Assembly (NCBI GenBank): GCA_007120305.1
Contig: SKNW01000044.1
Span: forward strand, 1-52,329
DNA: 52,329 nt
Direction: 5' to 3'
DNA from: Gemmatimonadota bacterium
Lineage (GTDB): Bacteria; Gemmatimonadota; Gemmatimonadetes; Longimicrobiales; Gaopeijiaceae
Under the pieces are notes generated by a model that made no database searches, was not told where the DNA came from, and worked only from the letters and a program-made list of their open reading frames with translations. The position numbers and the translations under genes are program-made. How positions within the stretch are numbered: position 1 is the stretch's first letter; every line of letters starts with the position of its first letter. Positions 1 to 8,989 of this stretch are shown here, one piece after another.

Positions 1-23
1 AGGGGTAGGGCTCACCACGGGAC

Positions 24-1745
24 TCAGAAGAGGTGGGTGAGGCGAACAAAGAAGTTCACGCCCCGGTCCCGGCGGTTGAGCGGCCACGCCCAGTAGACCC
101 CAAGGGGGCCGACGAAGACCCCGACGCCCATGTCGGCCCGAAGGGGGGCGTCGGTGCGGGGTCCCATTCCGATCCCGCCCTCCGGGTCCTCGTAGCTCCA
201 CCCGCGGCCGGCTCCCACGAACACGCTCCAGGCGGGCTGAAGGGTCAGGAGGGAAGCCATTTCCCACTCCGGCCGGTCGGCGCCGGGGCTCCACGAAAAG
301 GGAAGTCTCCCTTCGAACTCCAGGCGGGCGAGCGCCACACCGTCGCAGCCATAGGCCGGAAAGACGGCCTGCGGTGTCGGACCTTCCCCGCTCCCGTCCA
401 GTTCACTGGCTGGAACGATGGCCTCGGCCCGGGCAGCGCAATCGAGCGCGAACCGGGGGTGTCCGGGGAGCGTCCCTTCCCCTCCGAGGGTTCGCTGGTG
501 CTGGGGGGGCAGGGGGGTGCGGTTCAGGGATCCGGACACCAGGACTCGGGCGTTCAACCGGGCCTCGGGCCCCAGACGGGCATACCGCCGAAGGTCCAGG
601 TGCCCGTCGGTGGCCAGCGGAAACTCCACCGCCCCGGCAACGACGGAAGCCGGAAGCCGGGGGGTTCCGCCCACCTGGCGCCGGAGCTGACCCTCGATCC
701 ACCAGCCATCGGAGGGATCGAAGGGGTCATCCCGGTTGTCCAGGAGGAGGCTGAAGGCCAGGGTGCGCAGGGCCCCTTCGGCCACGACCGGCTGGGGGCG
801 CCATGGCCGGTCCGCACTCCCCAGCGTCCACGGATCGCCGGGAAGGACCGAGGCGTGATCCTCCTCCTGGTACTCGAACCGGGGGCGCAGCGGGAGATCC
901 AGCGGACTTCCTTCCAGGTAGAAGGACCATCCCTCCCGTGCGTAGTGGTCCCTCAGGTCCCGCCGCAGGAAGAAGGTGGAAAGACCCGACTCCAGGTTCG
1001 ACAGTTGCCGGCTTTCGATGGGCGAGATGCGCCGATGGACCCGAAAACCCATGAGGGCTTCTCCCCGCCCCCCGACGGACTGCTCCACCCGGACGCTGTG
1101 GCCCAGGTTGTCTCGGTCGAGCTCCAGCCCCGAGGCTGACCGCCAGATTCCCGCCGCATCCACCCGAAGCGGGTTCCGGCTCCGCGTCTCCAGCGATGCC
1201 CCCGCCTCCACGGGAAATCCCTCCACCCGGTTGTAGGCTCCCGCCGCACGAAGGAGGGGGCGGAGCTCGGCGATGCCGAAGTCGGCCACGAGGAATCCCG
1301 GGAGCTCCGGCACCGTGGTGGGCTCGGCCTCGATGCGGTCGCCCCGGATTCGGTAGCGGAGGGGAACCGGGTCGAGTCGGAGGGTCCCCCCGACCCAGGA
1401 CTCTCCCCCACCACCCTGGATGGATCCTCCGACCACCGTGACGCTGCCTTCCACCCTTCCACCGGGCTCCACGCGCAGATCCCCGTTCACCACCACCAGG
1501 TCTCCGGCGATGGTCCCCCCCAGAAGGAGGGCTCCCCCGAGGACGCCCACCGAGGCTTCCACCCGGCTTCCGGCGGGGATTCGACCGCCTCCGGCCATGC
1601 GCAGGGTTCCGGGATCGTTCAGGAATCGGAAGATCTCGGCACGGGCTTCCCGGGGAGGGCCGTCTCCTCCCCCGGGCGCCTGGGCCAGGACGGACCAGGG
1701 CGACGCGGCAAGCAGAATGACCAGGAAGAGAGGGAGGGAGCGCAT
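24..1745 (-). CDS. Outer-membrane protein: bactofilin-like beta-helix segment plus Omp85-type barrel
   Basis: 573 aa. An N-terminal signal peptide (hydrophobic residues about 4-20, ending in an Ala-Gln-Ala site) points to export. Residues about 40-110 are glycine- and valine-rich, with short strands resembling the polymer-forming/bactofilin beta-helix. The rest looks like an outer-membrane beta-barrel: a DNRDDPFDPSDGWW-type motif typical of Omp85/surface-antigen (D15) barrels, alternating hydrophobic strands and a terminal Phe. The ATG at 1745 was chosen because it begins the signal peptide; the frame extends upstream only into the regulator gene. It starts 4 bases after the response-regulator stop, so it is probably co-transcribed with the two-component pair. 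The barrel call is solid; the substrate or assembly role is unknown. No POTRA domains are evident. Confidence 0.75.
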   Translation of the reverse strand: MRSLPLFLVILLAASPWSVLAQAPGGGDGPPREARAEIFRFLNDPGTLRMAGGGRIPAGSRVEASVGVLGGALLLGGTIAGDLVVVNGDLRVEPGGRVEGSVTVVGGSIQGGGGESWVGGTLRLDPVPLRYRIRGDRIEAEPTTVPELPGFLVADFGIAELRPLLRAAGAYNRVEGFPVEAGASLETRSRNPLRVDAAGIWRSASGLELDRDNLGHSVRVEQSVGGRGEALMGFRVHRRISPIESRQLSNLESGLSTFFLRRDLRDHYAREGWSFYLEGSPLDLPLRPRFEYQEEDHASVLPGDPWTLGSADRPWRPQPVVAEGALRTLAFSLLLDNRDDPFDPSDGWWIEGQLRRQVGGTPRLPASVVAGAVEFPLATDGHLDLRRYARLGPEARLNARVLVSGSLNRTPLPPQHQRTLGGEGTLPGHPRFALDCAARAEAIVPASELDGSGEGPTPQAVFPAYGCDGVALARLEFEGRLPFSWSPGADRPEWEMASLLTLQPAWSVFVGAGRGWSYEDPEGGIGMGPRTDAPLRADMGVGVFVGPLGVYWAWPLNRRDRGVNFFVRLTHLF

Positions 1746-1749
1746 CGGA

Positions 1750-3201
1750 TCAGGTCTCCGGCGGGGAGGGGAGAGTTGTCGGGTTCGAGGCGGGCTCGGA
1801 TTGGCCCGCCTCGGGGTCCTCGTCTTCCAGGATCCCCAGACGGCGCATTCTGCGGTAGAGGTTCGCCCGGTCTGTCTGGAGGATCCGGGCGGCTTCGGCC
1901 ACGTTGCCCTCGGCCGCCCTGAGGGCCCCCTCGAGCTGGAGCCGCTCGAAGTCGTCCAGGCGCTCCCGAAGCGAGCGAGGGTCCGACACGCGAAAACGTC
2001 CGTTGGCCGCGTCATCGCCCGTGGTGGAGCCCGGCGCTCCTCCCCCGGGCAGAAGAAGGGTGCGGACCCCCCGGGCGTCCACGGGACTTCCCGGATGCAG
2101 GATGGCCACCCGCTCCACGAGGTTCAGGAGTTCCCGGACGTTGCCGGGCCAGCCATGCTCCCGGAGCACCTGGATGGCTTCGGGGCTCCACTCCGGAGAG
2201 GGAAGGCCCTGCTGGGCGCGAAGGCGCTCCCGTGCATGCTCCAGAAGGGCGGGGATGTCGGAAATTCGCTCCCGGAGCGCGGGCATGCGAAGCGGAACGA
2301 CGTCCAGCCGGAAAAGCAGGTCTTCGCGGAAGCGCCCCGCCCGAACCTCGGTCTGGAGGTCCTGGTTGGTGGCCGCGATGAGCCGGACGTCCACCTGGAT
2401 GGGTTCGGACCCCCCGACCCGCTGGATGGATCCTGTTTCCAGGGCCCGCAGGAGCTTGGCCTGTGCCTCGAGACCCAGGTCACCCACCTCGTCCAGGAAG
2501 AGCGTGCCCTGGTGCGCCAGTTCGAACCGCCCTCGCCGCCGCTCCGTGGCCCCGGTGAACGCGCCCCGCTCGTGCCCGAACATCTCGCTTTCCACCAGAT
2601 CGCGGGGGATGGCGGCGGAGTTGACCCGGATGAAGGGGCCGCCAACCCGGGGGGAGAGGGCATGGAGGGCCGATGCGGCCAGCTCCTTCCCGGTACCGCT
2701 CTCGCCCGTGATCAGAACCCGGGCTTCGGAGGGGCCAGCTCGCCGGATGATCTCTCGCGTTCGCTCCATCTCGGGGCTTGCTCCGACGAGCCGGGCTCCG
2801 GCGGCCCGCTCCTCGGTCAGGGCGCGCGAGAGGTCCCTGGCTCGACCGATCTCCAGGGCTCCGCGGAGGGTGACGAGGACCGCCTCTGGCGTGAGGGGCT
2901 TCTCCAGGAAGTGGAAGGCTCCTCGGCGCGTGGCCTCCATGGCATCCCCGAGCGAGGCCTCCCCACTCATCATGATGATCGGGGTGCCCGGACCCGATGC
3001 CAGGAGCTCCGGTAGGAGGTCCAGCCCGGACTCTCCCGGGAAGACGAGGTCCAGGAGCACGGCCTCGGGCCGGGTCTCCTTCATGATCCGAAGTGCTTCC
3101 TTCCCGTGGGACGCCTCGGCCACGGTGTAGCCTTCGGACTCGAGCAGCGCGCGAAGCATGCGCCGCAGGTTCCCCTCGTCGTCCACCAGGAGGATCGTCA
3201 T
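1750..3201 (-). CDS. NtrC-family sigma-54-dependent response regulator
   Basis: 483 aa with the full three-domain layout. The receiver domain (about 1-115) has acidic residues D7 and D8, phospho-acceptor D51 and K101. The AAA+ sigma-54 interaction domain has Walker A GESGTGKE at 166-173, the GAFTGA loop that contacts sigma-54 at about 213-218, and Walker B LFLDEV at about 234-239. A Fis-type helix-turn-helix lies at about 425-462. The intact GAFTGA loop indicates a functional sigma-54 activator. The start overlaps the kinase stop by 4 bases, giving translational coupling with the cognate sensor. The signal and targets are unknown; the downstream outer-membrane protein gene is a plausible operon-mate. 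A short Pro/Glu/Ser-rich tail follows the HTH. Confidence 0.95.
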   Translation of the reverse strand: MTILLVDDEGNLRRMLRALLESEGYTVAEASHGKEALRIMKETRPEAVLLDLVFPGESGLDLLPELLASGPGTPIIMMSGEASLGDAMEATRRGAFHFLEKPLTPEAVLVTLRGALEIGRARDLSRALTEERAAGARLVGASPEMERTREIIRRAGPSEARVLITGESGTGKELAASALHALSPRVGGPFIRVNSAAIPRDLVESEMFGHERGAFTGATERRRGRFELAHQGTLFLDEVGDLGLEAQAKLLRALETGSIQRVGGSEPIQVDVRLIAATNQDLQTEVRAGRFREDLLFRLDVVPLRMPALRERISDIPALLEHARERLRAQQGLPSPEWSPEAIQVLREHGWPGNVRELLNLVERVAILHPGSPVDARGVRTLLLPGGGAPGSTTGDDAANGRFRVSDPRSLRERLDDFERLQLEGALRAAEGNVAEAARILQTDRANLYRRMRRLGILEDEDPEAGQSEPASNPTTLPSPPET

Positions 3202-4481
3202 TTCGTCGGCTCGGGTTCGGGCTCGGGTTCGGGCTCGGGTTCAGGCTCGGGCTCGGGCATGAGGGGGAGGAGGACCTGGAACTCGGCGCCCCCCCCGGGG
3301 CGGTTCCTGGCTGAAACGGAGCCGCCGTGGGCCTCCAGCACCTGCCGCACCAGGGGGAGCCCCAGCCCCGTTCCCCGTCGCTTGGTCGTGAAGTCCGGCT
3401 CCCAGATCAGGTTCTCTGACCCGGGCGGGAGACCGGGGCCCCGGTCCAGTACCGTGAGGTGGGCCTGGGCAGCGTGAAGCTCCAGGACGAGCTCCACGGG
3501 AGGCCGATGGGCCTGCCCCGGGGATGCCTGGGCATCGAGGGCGTTGGCCACCAGATTGCGCACTGCCCGCTCCAGGGCCACGGGGTGACCCTCGACAAAT
3601 ACCTCCCGGTCCGGAACCTTCACCTCCAGGAGCTGGCGCTCCGGGTCCAGGCGACGACCGAGGTGCACCAGCAGCTCCCCCAGCTCCACCGGCGACGGGG
3701 GGCCGTCGGGAGGCCGGCCAAACTGGGCGAAGGATCGAGAGAGCTCATCGAGTCGGGCGATCTCTTCCAGGAGCACCTCACCGGCCTGCGCCGCTGCGGG
3801 GTCCGGGGAGGCCGCCGCCGTTCGGGCGGCCATCTGCATGGGCGTAAGCGGGTTCTTCAGGTCGTGGGCGATTCTTCGGGTCATCTCGCTCCAGCTTCGA
3901 TTCCGAGCCTCCCGGAGTTCCCTGGCCCTCCCCGCGGCCAGTTCCTCCTCCATGGCGCGCAGGCCCCTCCGGAGCTCCCGCACCTCCCGGATCTCGCCGG
4001 TCTCCCGTTCCAGGTCCGGAGCAGGAAGCGGTTCTCCTCTTCCCAGGGCTTCGGTCCAGGTCACGATCTCGCGGACCGGCCGGGACAGGCCCCGCGAGAC
4101 CTGCTTCGCGGACCAGAGGGAGAGGCCAGCAGCGAGGAGGAAGAGACCGCCGGCCACGGCGGGGAGGAGGAAGAGGACCCGCTCGCCGAGAAAGGCATAG
4201 AGTCGGGAAAACCGCAGCGACTCCGACAGCTGGGCCCGGTGTCGGTCCGCCGCTGCCCGCAGTTCCGGATCGGCGGCCGGATCGGCCATGACCTGATCCA
4301 GGAGGAGCTGGCCGGACTCGGCTACCTCGTCCCAGGGCCCGGCACTCCCGGTTCCCACCACCAGCTCCCGGAACGCCAGGCTCCCGCCCACCAGCAGGAG
4401 TCCGGTCGGAACCGCTGCGGTGAGAAAGAGGGCCACGAAGAGACGCCCTCGAAGGGACCGGAAGTTGGGACGACGGAGCAT
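3198..4481 (-). CDS. NtrY-like membrane sensor histidine kinase with (Glu-Pro)n tail
   Basis: 427 aa. Two transmembrane segments (about 14-34 and 102-124) flank a short periplasmic stretch of roughly 65 residues. A HAMP-like linker follows, then an H-box with H206 in an AHDLKNPLTP context, an N-box (VRNLVANALDAQ) and a G-box (GTGLGL). It should phosphorylate the NtrC-type regulator it overlaps by 4 bases. The last about 18 residues are a perfect Glu-Pro dipeptide run encoded by a hexanucleotide repeat, which is unusual for a kinase. The small periplasmic loop gives no hint of ligand. The stimulus cannot be inferred from sequence. Confidence 0.93.
   Translation of the reverse strand: MLRRPNFRSLRGRLFVALFLTAAVPTGLLLVGGSLAFRELVVGTGSAGPWDEVAESGQLLLDQVMADPAADPELRAAADRHRAQLSESLRFSRLYAFLGERVLFLLPAVAGGLFLLAAGLSLWSAKQVSRGLSRPVREIVTWTEALGRGEPLPAPDLERETGEIREVRELRRGLRAMEEELAAGRARELREARNRSWSEMTRRIAHDLKNPLTPMQMAARTAAASPDPAAAQAGEVLLEEIARLDELSRSFAQFGRPPDGPPSPVELGELLVHLGRRLDPERQLLEVKVPDREVFVEGHPVALERAVRNLVANALDAQASPGQAHRPPVELVLELHAAQAHLTVLDRGPGLPPGSENLIWEPDFTTKRRGTGLGLPLVRQVLEAHGGSVSARNRPGGGAEFQVLLPLMPEPEPEPEPEPEPEPEPTK
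3208..3257 (-). repeat. Hexanucleotide repeat encoding Glu-Pro dipeptides
   Basis: About eight tandem copies of a 6-base unit (GAGCCC/GAACCC on the coding strand) form the 3' end of the kinase gene. Because the unit is a multiple of three, copy-number change would lengthen or shorten the tail without shifting frame. Third-position differences between units suggest the array is not very recent. Confidence 0.85.
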
Positions 4482-4596
4482 GAGGGGAAGCTCCCATGGC
4501 CGGGCGGCAACGGCAAGGCGCGTCCGGGGCCTGCGGGTCTGGAGCCCGGGCTCGGGCCCCAGCCGGAAATCGGGTGTCCGTCGTCGTCGGGAGGGG

Positions 4597-5802
4597 TCAG
4601 GGAGAGTCCGCGGCGCCTTCCCCTATCCGGGCCGCGGCGATCCGGGCCCCGGCAATGTTTCGTGACACCGGACCCACTTCCAGCTCGGCCAGTGCGCCCA
4701 TCACGTAGAGCCCTGAAGCCCACCGCAGGCCCGGATCCGGGATGGGATGGCCGCACGGCGCCGTGCGGAGACCCAACGCGTCCGCAGCTCGAGGGAGCCA
4801 GGGGGTCCCGGGAGGCGCGTTGTCCCATCCCGTCGCCAGGAGGACAGCCTGCACCTCCACCCGGTGGGAGCCATGGTGGCCCTGGGTCAGATGGAGGATG
4901 CCACGGCCGGGTTGGAGGCAATCCACGCCCACCACCACCCCGGTGCACAGCGTGATCTCACCCCGGACAGCGGCCGCACGGAGGGCACCGGCCACCTCCT
5001 CCGGGATGGAGCCACCGCTCCGTGCCGCCTGGATCTGCTCCCGCCGCTCTCGGGGGCAGCGCCTTCGATGGAACTCCCGGAGATACTTCGGGCCCAGCCA
5101 TCCGGGCGCGGAATCGAAGGCCTGGATCCGAAGTCCATGTCGCGAGACGAGGACGACGCGGCTCCCCTCGCGAAGAAGGCGAAGGGCTACCTGCGCGGCG
5201 GAGATCCCCCCACCCAGGACGGCCACGCTGGCGTCCCTGCCCGGGGGGGACTGGAGGAGTCGGTCCACACCGGCTTCGAGTTCGAAGAGGTGCCTCACGG
5301 GTACTCCCCCGTCCCGAAGCTGGCGGGACCAGGGGGGCTCGGGGGCGGGTGCGGGTGCGCCGAGGGACAGGACAACGCGTCGAGCTTCGATGCCACCCTG
5401 CTCCGTGTCGATCCGGTAGCCGCCGCGGATCCGGTCAAGTCCCTGGGCCTGCCCCCTCACGCGCAGGTCCGCCACTCCCGTCTCGGAGATCCTGTCGCGG
5501 GCATGGGCCTGGAAGAGCTCCAGCGAGGGGCGTCGGTACCGCCCGTGATAGTAGCGCCTCGCGCGTGCCCTGCGGCGCCCGGCAAACCGGAACAGATCGT
5601 AGGGGTCGAGGCCGATATGATGGACTCCCGGAGAGCGCAGGAAGGACATCCCCGTGCGGCCGGTGAGGGTCGTCCACCGGTCCAGAGGCTCCTCCCAGGG
5701 ATCCAGCACCCGGATGGCCGCTTCTCGCACACCGGCCTCCCGCAGGACCATGGACAGGTGCGTTCCATGGATTCCTCCGCCGACAATCAGCCAGTCCAGC
5801 AC
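4597..5802 (-). CDS. FAD/NAD(P)-binding oxidoreductase, lysine-hydroxylase/YpdA-like fold
   Basis: 401 aa. An N-terminal dinucleotide-binding motif (LIVGGGIHG, about 5-13) is followed by a second nucleotide-binding motif (VAVLGGGISAAQVA) near residue 196. The two-Rossmann layout fits flavin monooxygenases of the SidA/IucD type and related pyridine-nucleotide oxidoreductases. The start is a GTG at 5802, immediately before the first beta-strand. It lies 37 bases downstream of rpmG and 115 bases upstream of the kinase, on the same strand. No substrate can be assigned. It is distinct from the second flavoprotein at 45528-46592. Confidence 0.8.
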   Translation of the reverse strand: MLDWLIVGGGIHGTHLSMVLREAGVREAAIRVLDPWEEPLDRWTTLTGRTGMSFLRSPGVHHIGLDPYDLFRFAGRRRARARRYYHGRYRRPSLELFQAHARDRISETGVADLRVRGQAQGLDRIRGGYRIDTEQGGIEARRVVLSLGAPAPAPEPPWSRQLRDGGVPVRHLFELEAGVDRLLQSPPGRDASVAVLGGGISAAQVALRLLREGSRVVLVSRHGLRIQAFDSAPGWLGPKYLREFHRRRCPRERREQIQAARSGGSIPEEVAGALRAAAVRGEITLCTGVVVGVDCLQPGRGILHLTQGHHGSHRVEVQAVLLATGWDNAPPGTPWLPRAADALGLRTAPCGHPIPDPGLRWASGLYVMGALAELEVGPVSRNIAGARIAAARIGEGAADSP

Positions 5803-5839
5803 CGAGCCCGAGCCCCTGTGCCCTCGTTCCAGTTCCGGG

Positions 5840-6001
5840 TCACTTCTCCTCGCGGTAGAGGACGTGCCGCCGAACCACCGGATCGAAGCGCCGGAGTTCC
5901 ATCCGGCCGGGGGTATTGCGCTTGTTCTTCGTGGTGGAGAACCGGTGTGGACTCTCCGTGCTGGACATCTTGATGGTGACGCGACTTCCGGCCTTGGCCA
6001 T
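5840..6001 (-). CDS. rpmG: 50S ribosomal protein L33
   Basis: A 53-aa gene. It begins MAKAGSRVTIKM, contains the conserved STTKNKRNTPGRMELRRFDP core, and ends in an L33-style basic tail (RRHVLYREEK). It lacks the CxxC pairs of zinc-binding L33, so it is the C-minus, zinc-independent form. L33 is a small basic protein of the large ribosomal subunit near the E site. It sits between an ABC permease gene and a flavoprotein gene, not beside secE/nusG or a tRNA as in many genomes. Confidence 0.93.
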   Translation of the reverse strand: MAKAGSRVTIKMSSTESPHRFSTTKNKRNTPGRMELRRFDPVVRRHVLYREEK

Positions 6002-6106
6002 GAGTAGGCCTTCGTGTGAGGGAGATGGATGTGGTGACGTCTGCCGCGGAAGGGTTGCGGGTCCGGCTTGTCCGGAAAGGCTCCGGTGGATGTCGAGGGG
6101 AGAAAA

Positions 6107-7546
6107 CTACGGCGTCCACCGCCGGTCCCCCCCGTCCCTCAGGAGCCCGAGAGCGGAGCCCAGCGCCCCCCCGGCGAAGAGAAGGAGGCCAAGAAGTCCC
6201 GGAAGGACGGCGGCCCAGACCTCCCGGTCCCCTTCCTCGTCGAACCTCCATGAAGGCAGACGGTCCAGGTCCTCCGGGGCCAGCCTCCGGTTTCCGTAGA
6301 TGAGGGGCTCGAAGAAGGCCACCCATTCAGCGTGGAAGGCTTCGATTTCCCCCTCGAACCGCTCCATCCGCCCATCCCCCGTTCCGGCCAGCTCCACCAG
6401 GGCCTCGTAGGTCAGAATGGTGGGGGAAAGCCATCGGAAGGTCTGGATCCACTCCCGCTGAGCCTCCAGTCTCTCCCGGTAGCGGGCCCGGACGGGCGCC
6501 AGGCGGGACCGGACTTCCTGGTTCACGGCGAAGGCCCGGGTCTGGAAGTCCACCGCATCCACGGACCCTTCGGGGAGGAGTTCCGGGTGGTCGTCGAAAT
6601 ACTGGGCCAGAACCGCAGAGGCCTGTTCCTGGACCTGGCGCACCTCCTCTCTCTCCAGGGCCACCAGCTCTGCCCGGGAGGGGACGGGGTGAACGAGGGC
6701 CGCCGTGATCTGCACGCCTGCGGGGATGAGGACCACGAACACCAGCCAGAGGAAGGCGAGGGCCACGGCGTTGCGCGACGAATCCCGGCCTGTGACGTTC
6801 ACCACCGCGGCAAGACCCATCCAGAAGGCCAGGTATCCGCCCACGATCGCCGCCCAGAGGAAGAATCGGTCCGGGGTCAAGCCGCCTCCCAGGAGAACGA
6901 AGGCCAGGCCGCCAGCCCCCGCGGTCAGGAGGAAGAGGAGCCCCCAGCGAGCCGCCAGTTTCGCGAGGGTCAGGCGTCGGGCGGAGATGGGCTGGGAGAG
7001 CAGGAGGCCCAGGGTTCCCTGCTCCCGCTCCCGAGAAAGCAGGTCGAAGGAGAGGGCCAGCGCCAGCAGGGGGAGGAGAAAGGTCACCACGAAGGCCAGA
7101 TCCAGGGGCCCGGACAGAAGGTGGACGGGGTTCTCGATCTCCTCCCGCGTGCTCCGGGGATCGGCGCCATCCAGAAGGACGGGCACGACCGGTGGAAACA
7201 GGTCCGACTGACCGACGGCGGAGGCCTGAAAGGAGGTGGGGGGAAGAACGGCGTAGCGTTGGCCCCGCCCCCGCCCCGCCACGTAGGGCCGCGTCGGATC
7301 CTGGAAAGCGGAAGGGGACGCATTCCCGGCGTGCACCTCCTCCATGGCGGCGCGGAGGAGGATGTAGCGCTCGGCTTCCTCCGCCACGGCTGTGGCCACC
7401 TGTCCCCGGTGGGCCTCAGTGGCCCGGGCCCCCACATGGACGGCGTATCCGCTCAGCAGGACCACGGCAACAGCGGAGATCCAGACGATGCGGTCGGCGA
7501 AAAGGCCTCTGACCTCGTGGGTGAGGATACGACGCATGGGGGCCAT
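6107..7546 (-). CDS. ABC-2 type transporter permease (DUF3526-like)
   Basis: 479 aa. An N-terminal membrane segment (about 20-40) is followed by a large periplasmic-type region, a cluster of about five hydrophobic helices (about 150-290), a soluble stretch of some 160 residues and a final helix. This is the arrangement of ABC-2 permeases with a DUF3526-like insert. The signature SFDLLSREREQGTLGLLLSQP after the second helix is typical of ABC-2 exporters. It starts 4 bases after the stop of the second permease, so the two should form a heterodimer driven by the ATPase at 8990. The substrate is unknown. Confidence 0.87.
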   Translation of the reverse strand: MAPMRRILTHEVRGLFADRIVWISAVAVVLLSGYAVHVGARATEAHRGQVATAVAEEAERYILLRAAMEEVHAGNASPSAFQDPTRPYVAGRGRGQRYAVLPPTSFQASAVGQSDLFPPVVPVLLDGADPRSTREEIENPVHLLSGPLDLAFVVTFLLPLLALALSFDLLSREREQGTLGLLLSQPISARRLTLAKLAARWGLLFLLTAGAGGLAFVLLGGGLTPDRFFLWAAIVGGYLAFWMGLAAVVNVTGRDSSRNAVALAFLWLVFVVLIPAGVQITAALVHPVPSRAELVALEREEVRQVQEQASAVLAQYFDDHPELLPEGSVDAVDFQTRAFAVNQEVRSRLAPVRARYRERLEAQREWIQTFRWLSPTILTYEALVELAGTGDGRMERFEGEIEAFHAEWVAFFEPLIYGNRRLAPEDLDRLPSWRFDEEGDREVWAAVLPGLLGLLLFAGGALGSALGLLRDGGDRRWTP

Positions 7547-7550
7547 GGTC

Positions 7551-8975
7551 TCAGGCCCTCCGCGCCACGGCCGTCGCCCCGACCCTGGTCAGGATGGCTC
7601 CAAGGAGGAGCCAGACCAGGAGACCGGCCGCCGCTGTTCCCTGCCCTGCCAGGGACCACCGGATCCCTGGCCCCTGGTATTCGAATTCGGGCACCCTGGC
7701 CCAGAGCGACCCGTCGGCGATATAGGTCTCTCCGAAGCGCGAGTTCGCCATGATGTCTTCGTTGAGAATCCGCTGAATGAGGCGCCGATGCTCCTCGGCG
7801 GCGCCGGCGTAGCGCTCGTGGTGGGCAGGATCGGTCCCGGTGAGGGCCATGGAGAGACTTCGCACAGAGAGGTGGGGGGCCAGGAGGCCCAGCCGCCGGT
7901 GCAGCTCGAGCTGCTCTTCCACCCGCCGGCCCAGCGCCCCGAAGCGCCGATCGAAGACCAGATTGGCAAAGTCCTCTCCGGACTGGAGGGAGAGGCCGGC
8001 GAAGTTGAAGGGAAGCTCGGCGGGATCCGCCACGTCATGGGCGGCGAGGACACTGTCCCGGAGGATCTGCTGACGCAGCTCCCGGGGTGGATGGGCGTCG
8101 AAGCCCTGCGAAAGGTCGGCCTGGATCCCAGCCTGGAACTCCAGGCTGGAGGGAAGGGGCACCTGGCTTCGGGCTACGTCGGAGGCGATGCGGGGAGCCA
8201 GAAGCCCGTTCCCGATCCAGAAGCAGAGGAGGAGGGCCAGCGCGGTCCGGGAAGAAGAAGCCAGCGCCGACACCCCGATGGCCAGAGCCGTGAAGATTCC
8301 GAAGTAGGCCAGGTAGGTTGCCAGGAGGAGGATGTACCGGAGCCCCTCATCACCGGTGGCTCCTCCCCCTGGTCCCGCCATCAGGAGGGCCAGAGCCCCC
8401 ACGGCCGCAGCCGGAACCAGGAGGATCGCCAGGGCCGCTCCGACTCCCAGGACCTTGCCGGTGGCGAGGCGCCGGGGATTCACTCCCACGCTCAGGAGCT
8501 GGCGGAGCGTTCCCTGCTCGCGCTCTCCGGCGAAGCTTCGGAAGGCGAGGAGCAGGATGAGGAGGGGCACCAGGAGCTGGAGGGTGCTGGCTGCGGTAAG
8601 GTCGGCGAACCGAGCCAGGGCCGGGGTGTCCTGAACGGCCCGGTTTTCGAAGGGGTTCTGGTAGTGGGACTCCAGCCAGGTGGATACCCCCATGTACGGG
8701 TCGACCCCCCGATCCACGAAGGAAAGGGAGGAGACGGGGCGGAACACGTAGATCCCGTAGTGGGCCGCCGAGTGAGGGTTCTTGTCCCCCTGCTCCAGCC
8801 ACTGGGCCCAGCTCATGGCCTGGGCGGAGGCGTGGGCTCGCTCCACCTCCTTTCGGTGAGCGAACCCTGCGGCCAGGGAGAGGAAGAGGAGGAGCCCCAC
8901 CAGCGCCGCACCCCAGCGGAACCGGCCATCCCGCACGGTTTCCCGAACCTCCTTTCGAACGATCGCTCGCAGCAT
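7551..8975 (-). CDS. ABC-2 type transporter permease, paralogue of the downstream permease
   Basis: 474 aa. The start is the ATG at 8975, where the protein begins with MLRAIVRKEVRETVRDGRFRW, typical of ABC-2 permeases; the longer frame runs back into the ATPase gene. It has an N-terminal helix (about 23-40), the ABC-2 motif FAGEREQGTLRQLLSVG in the middle, several helices (about 160-280) and a C-terminal helix (about 450-468). The layout matches the 6107-7546 protein, which points to duplication. The start is 14 bases from the ATPase stop, consistent with one transcript. Confidence 0.88.
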   Translation of the reverse strand: MLRAIVRKEVRETVRDGRFRWGAALVGLLLFLSLAAGFAHRKEVERAHASAQAMSWAQWLEQGDKNPHSAAHYGIYVFRPVSSLSFVDRGVDPYMGVSTWLESHYQNPFENRAVQDTPALARFADLTAASTLQLLVPLLILLLAFRSFAGEREQGTLRQLLSVGVNPRRLATGKVLGVGAALAILLVPAAAVGALALLMAGPGGGATGDEGLRYILLLATYLAYFGIFTALAIGVSALASSSRTALALLLCFWIGNGLLAPRIASDVARSQVPLPSSLEFQAGIQADLSQGFDAHPPRELRQQILRDSVLAAHDVADPAELPFNFAGLSLQSGEDFANLVFDRRFGALGRRVEEQLELHRRLGLLAPHLSVRSLSMALTGTDPAHHERYAGAAEEHRRLIQRILNEDIMANSRFGETYIADGSLWARVPEFEYQGPGIRWSLAGQGTAAAGLLVWLLLGAILTRVGATAVARRA

Positions 8976-8989
8976 GGTGGATGCTCCTC

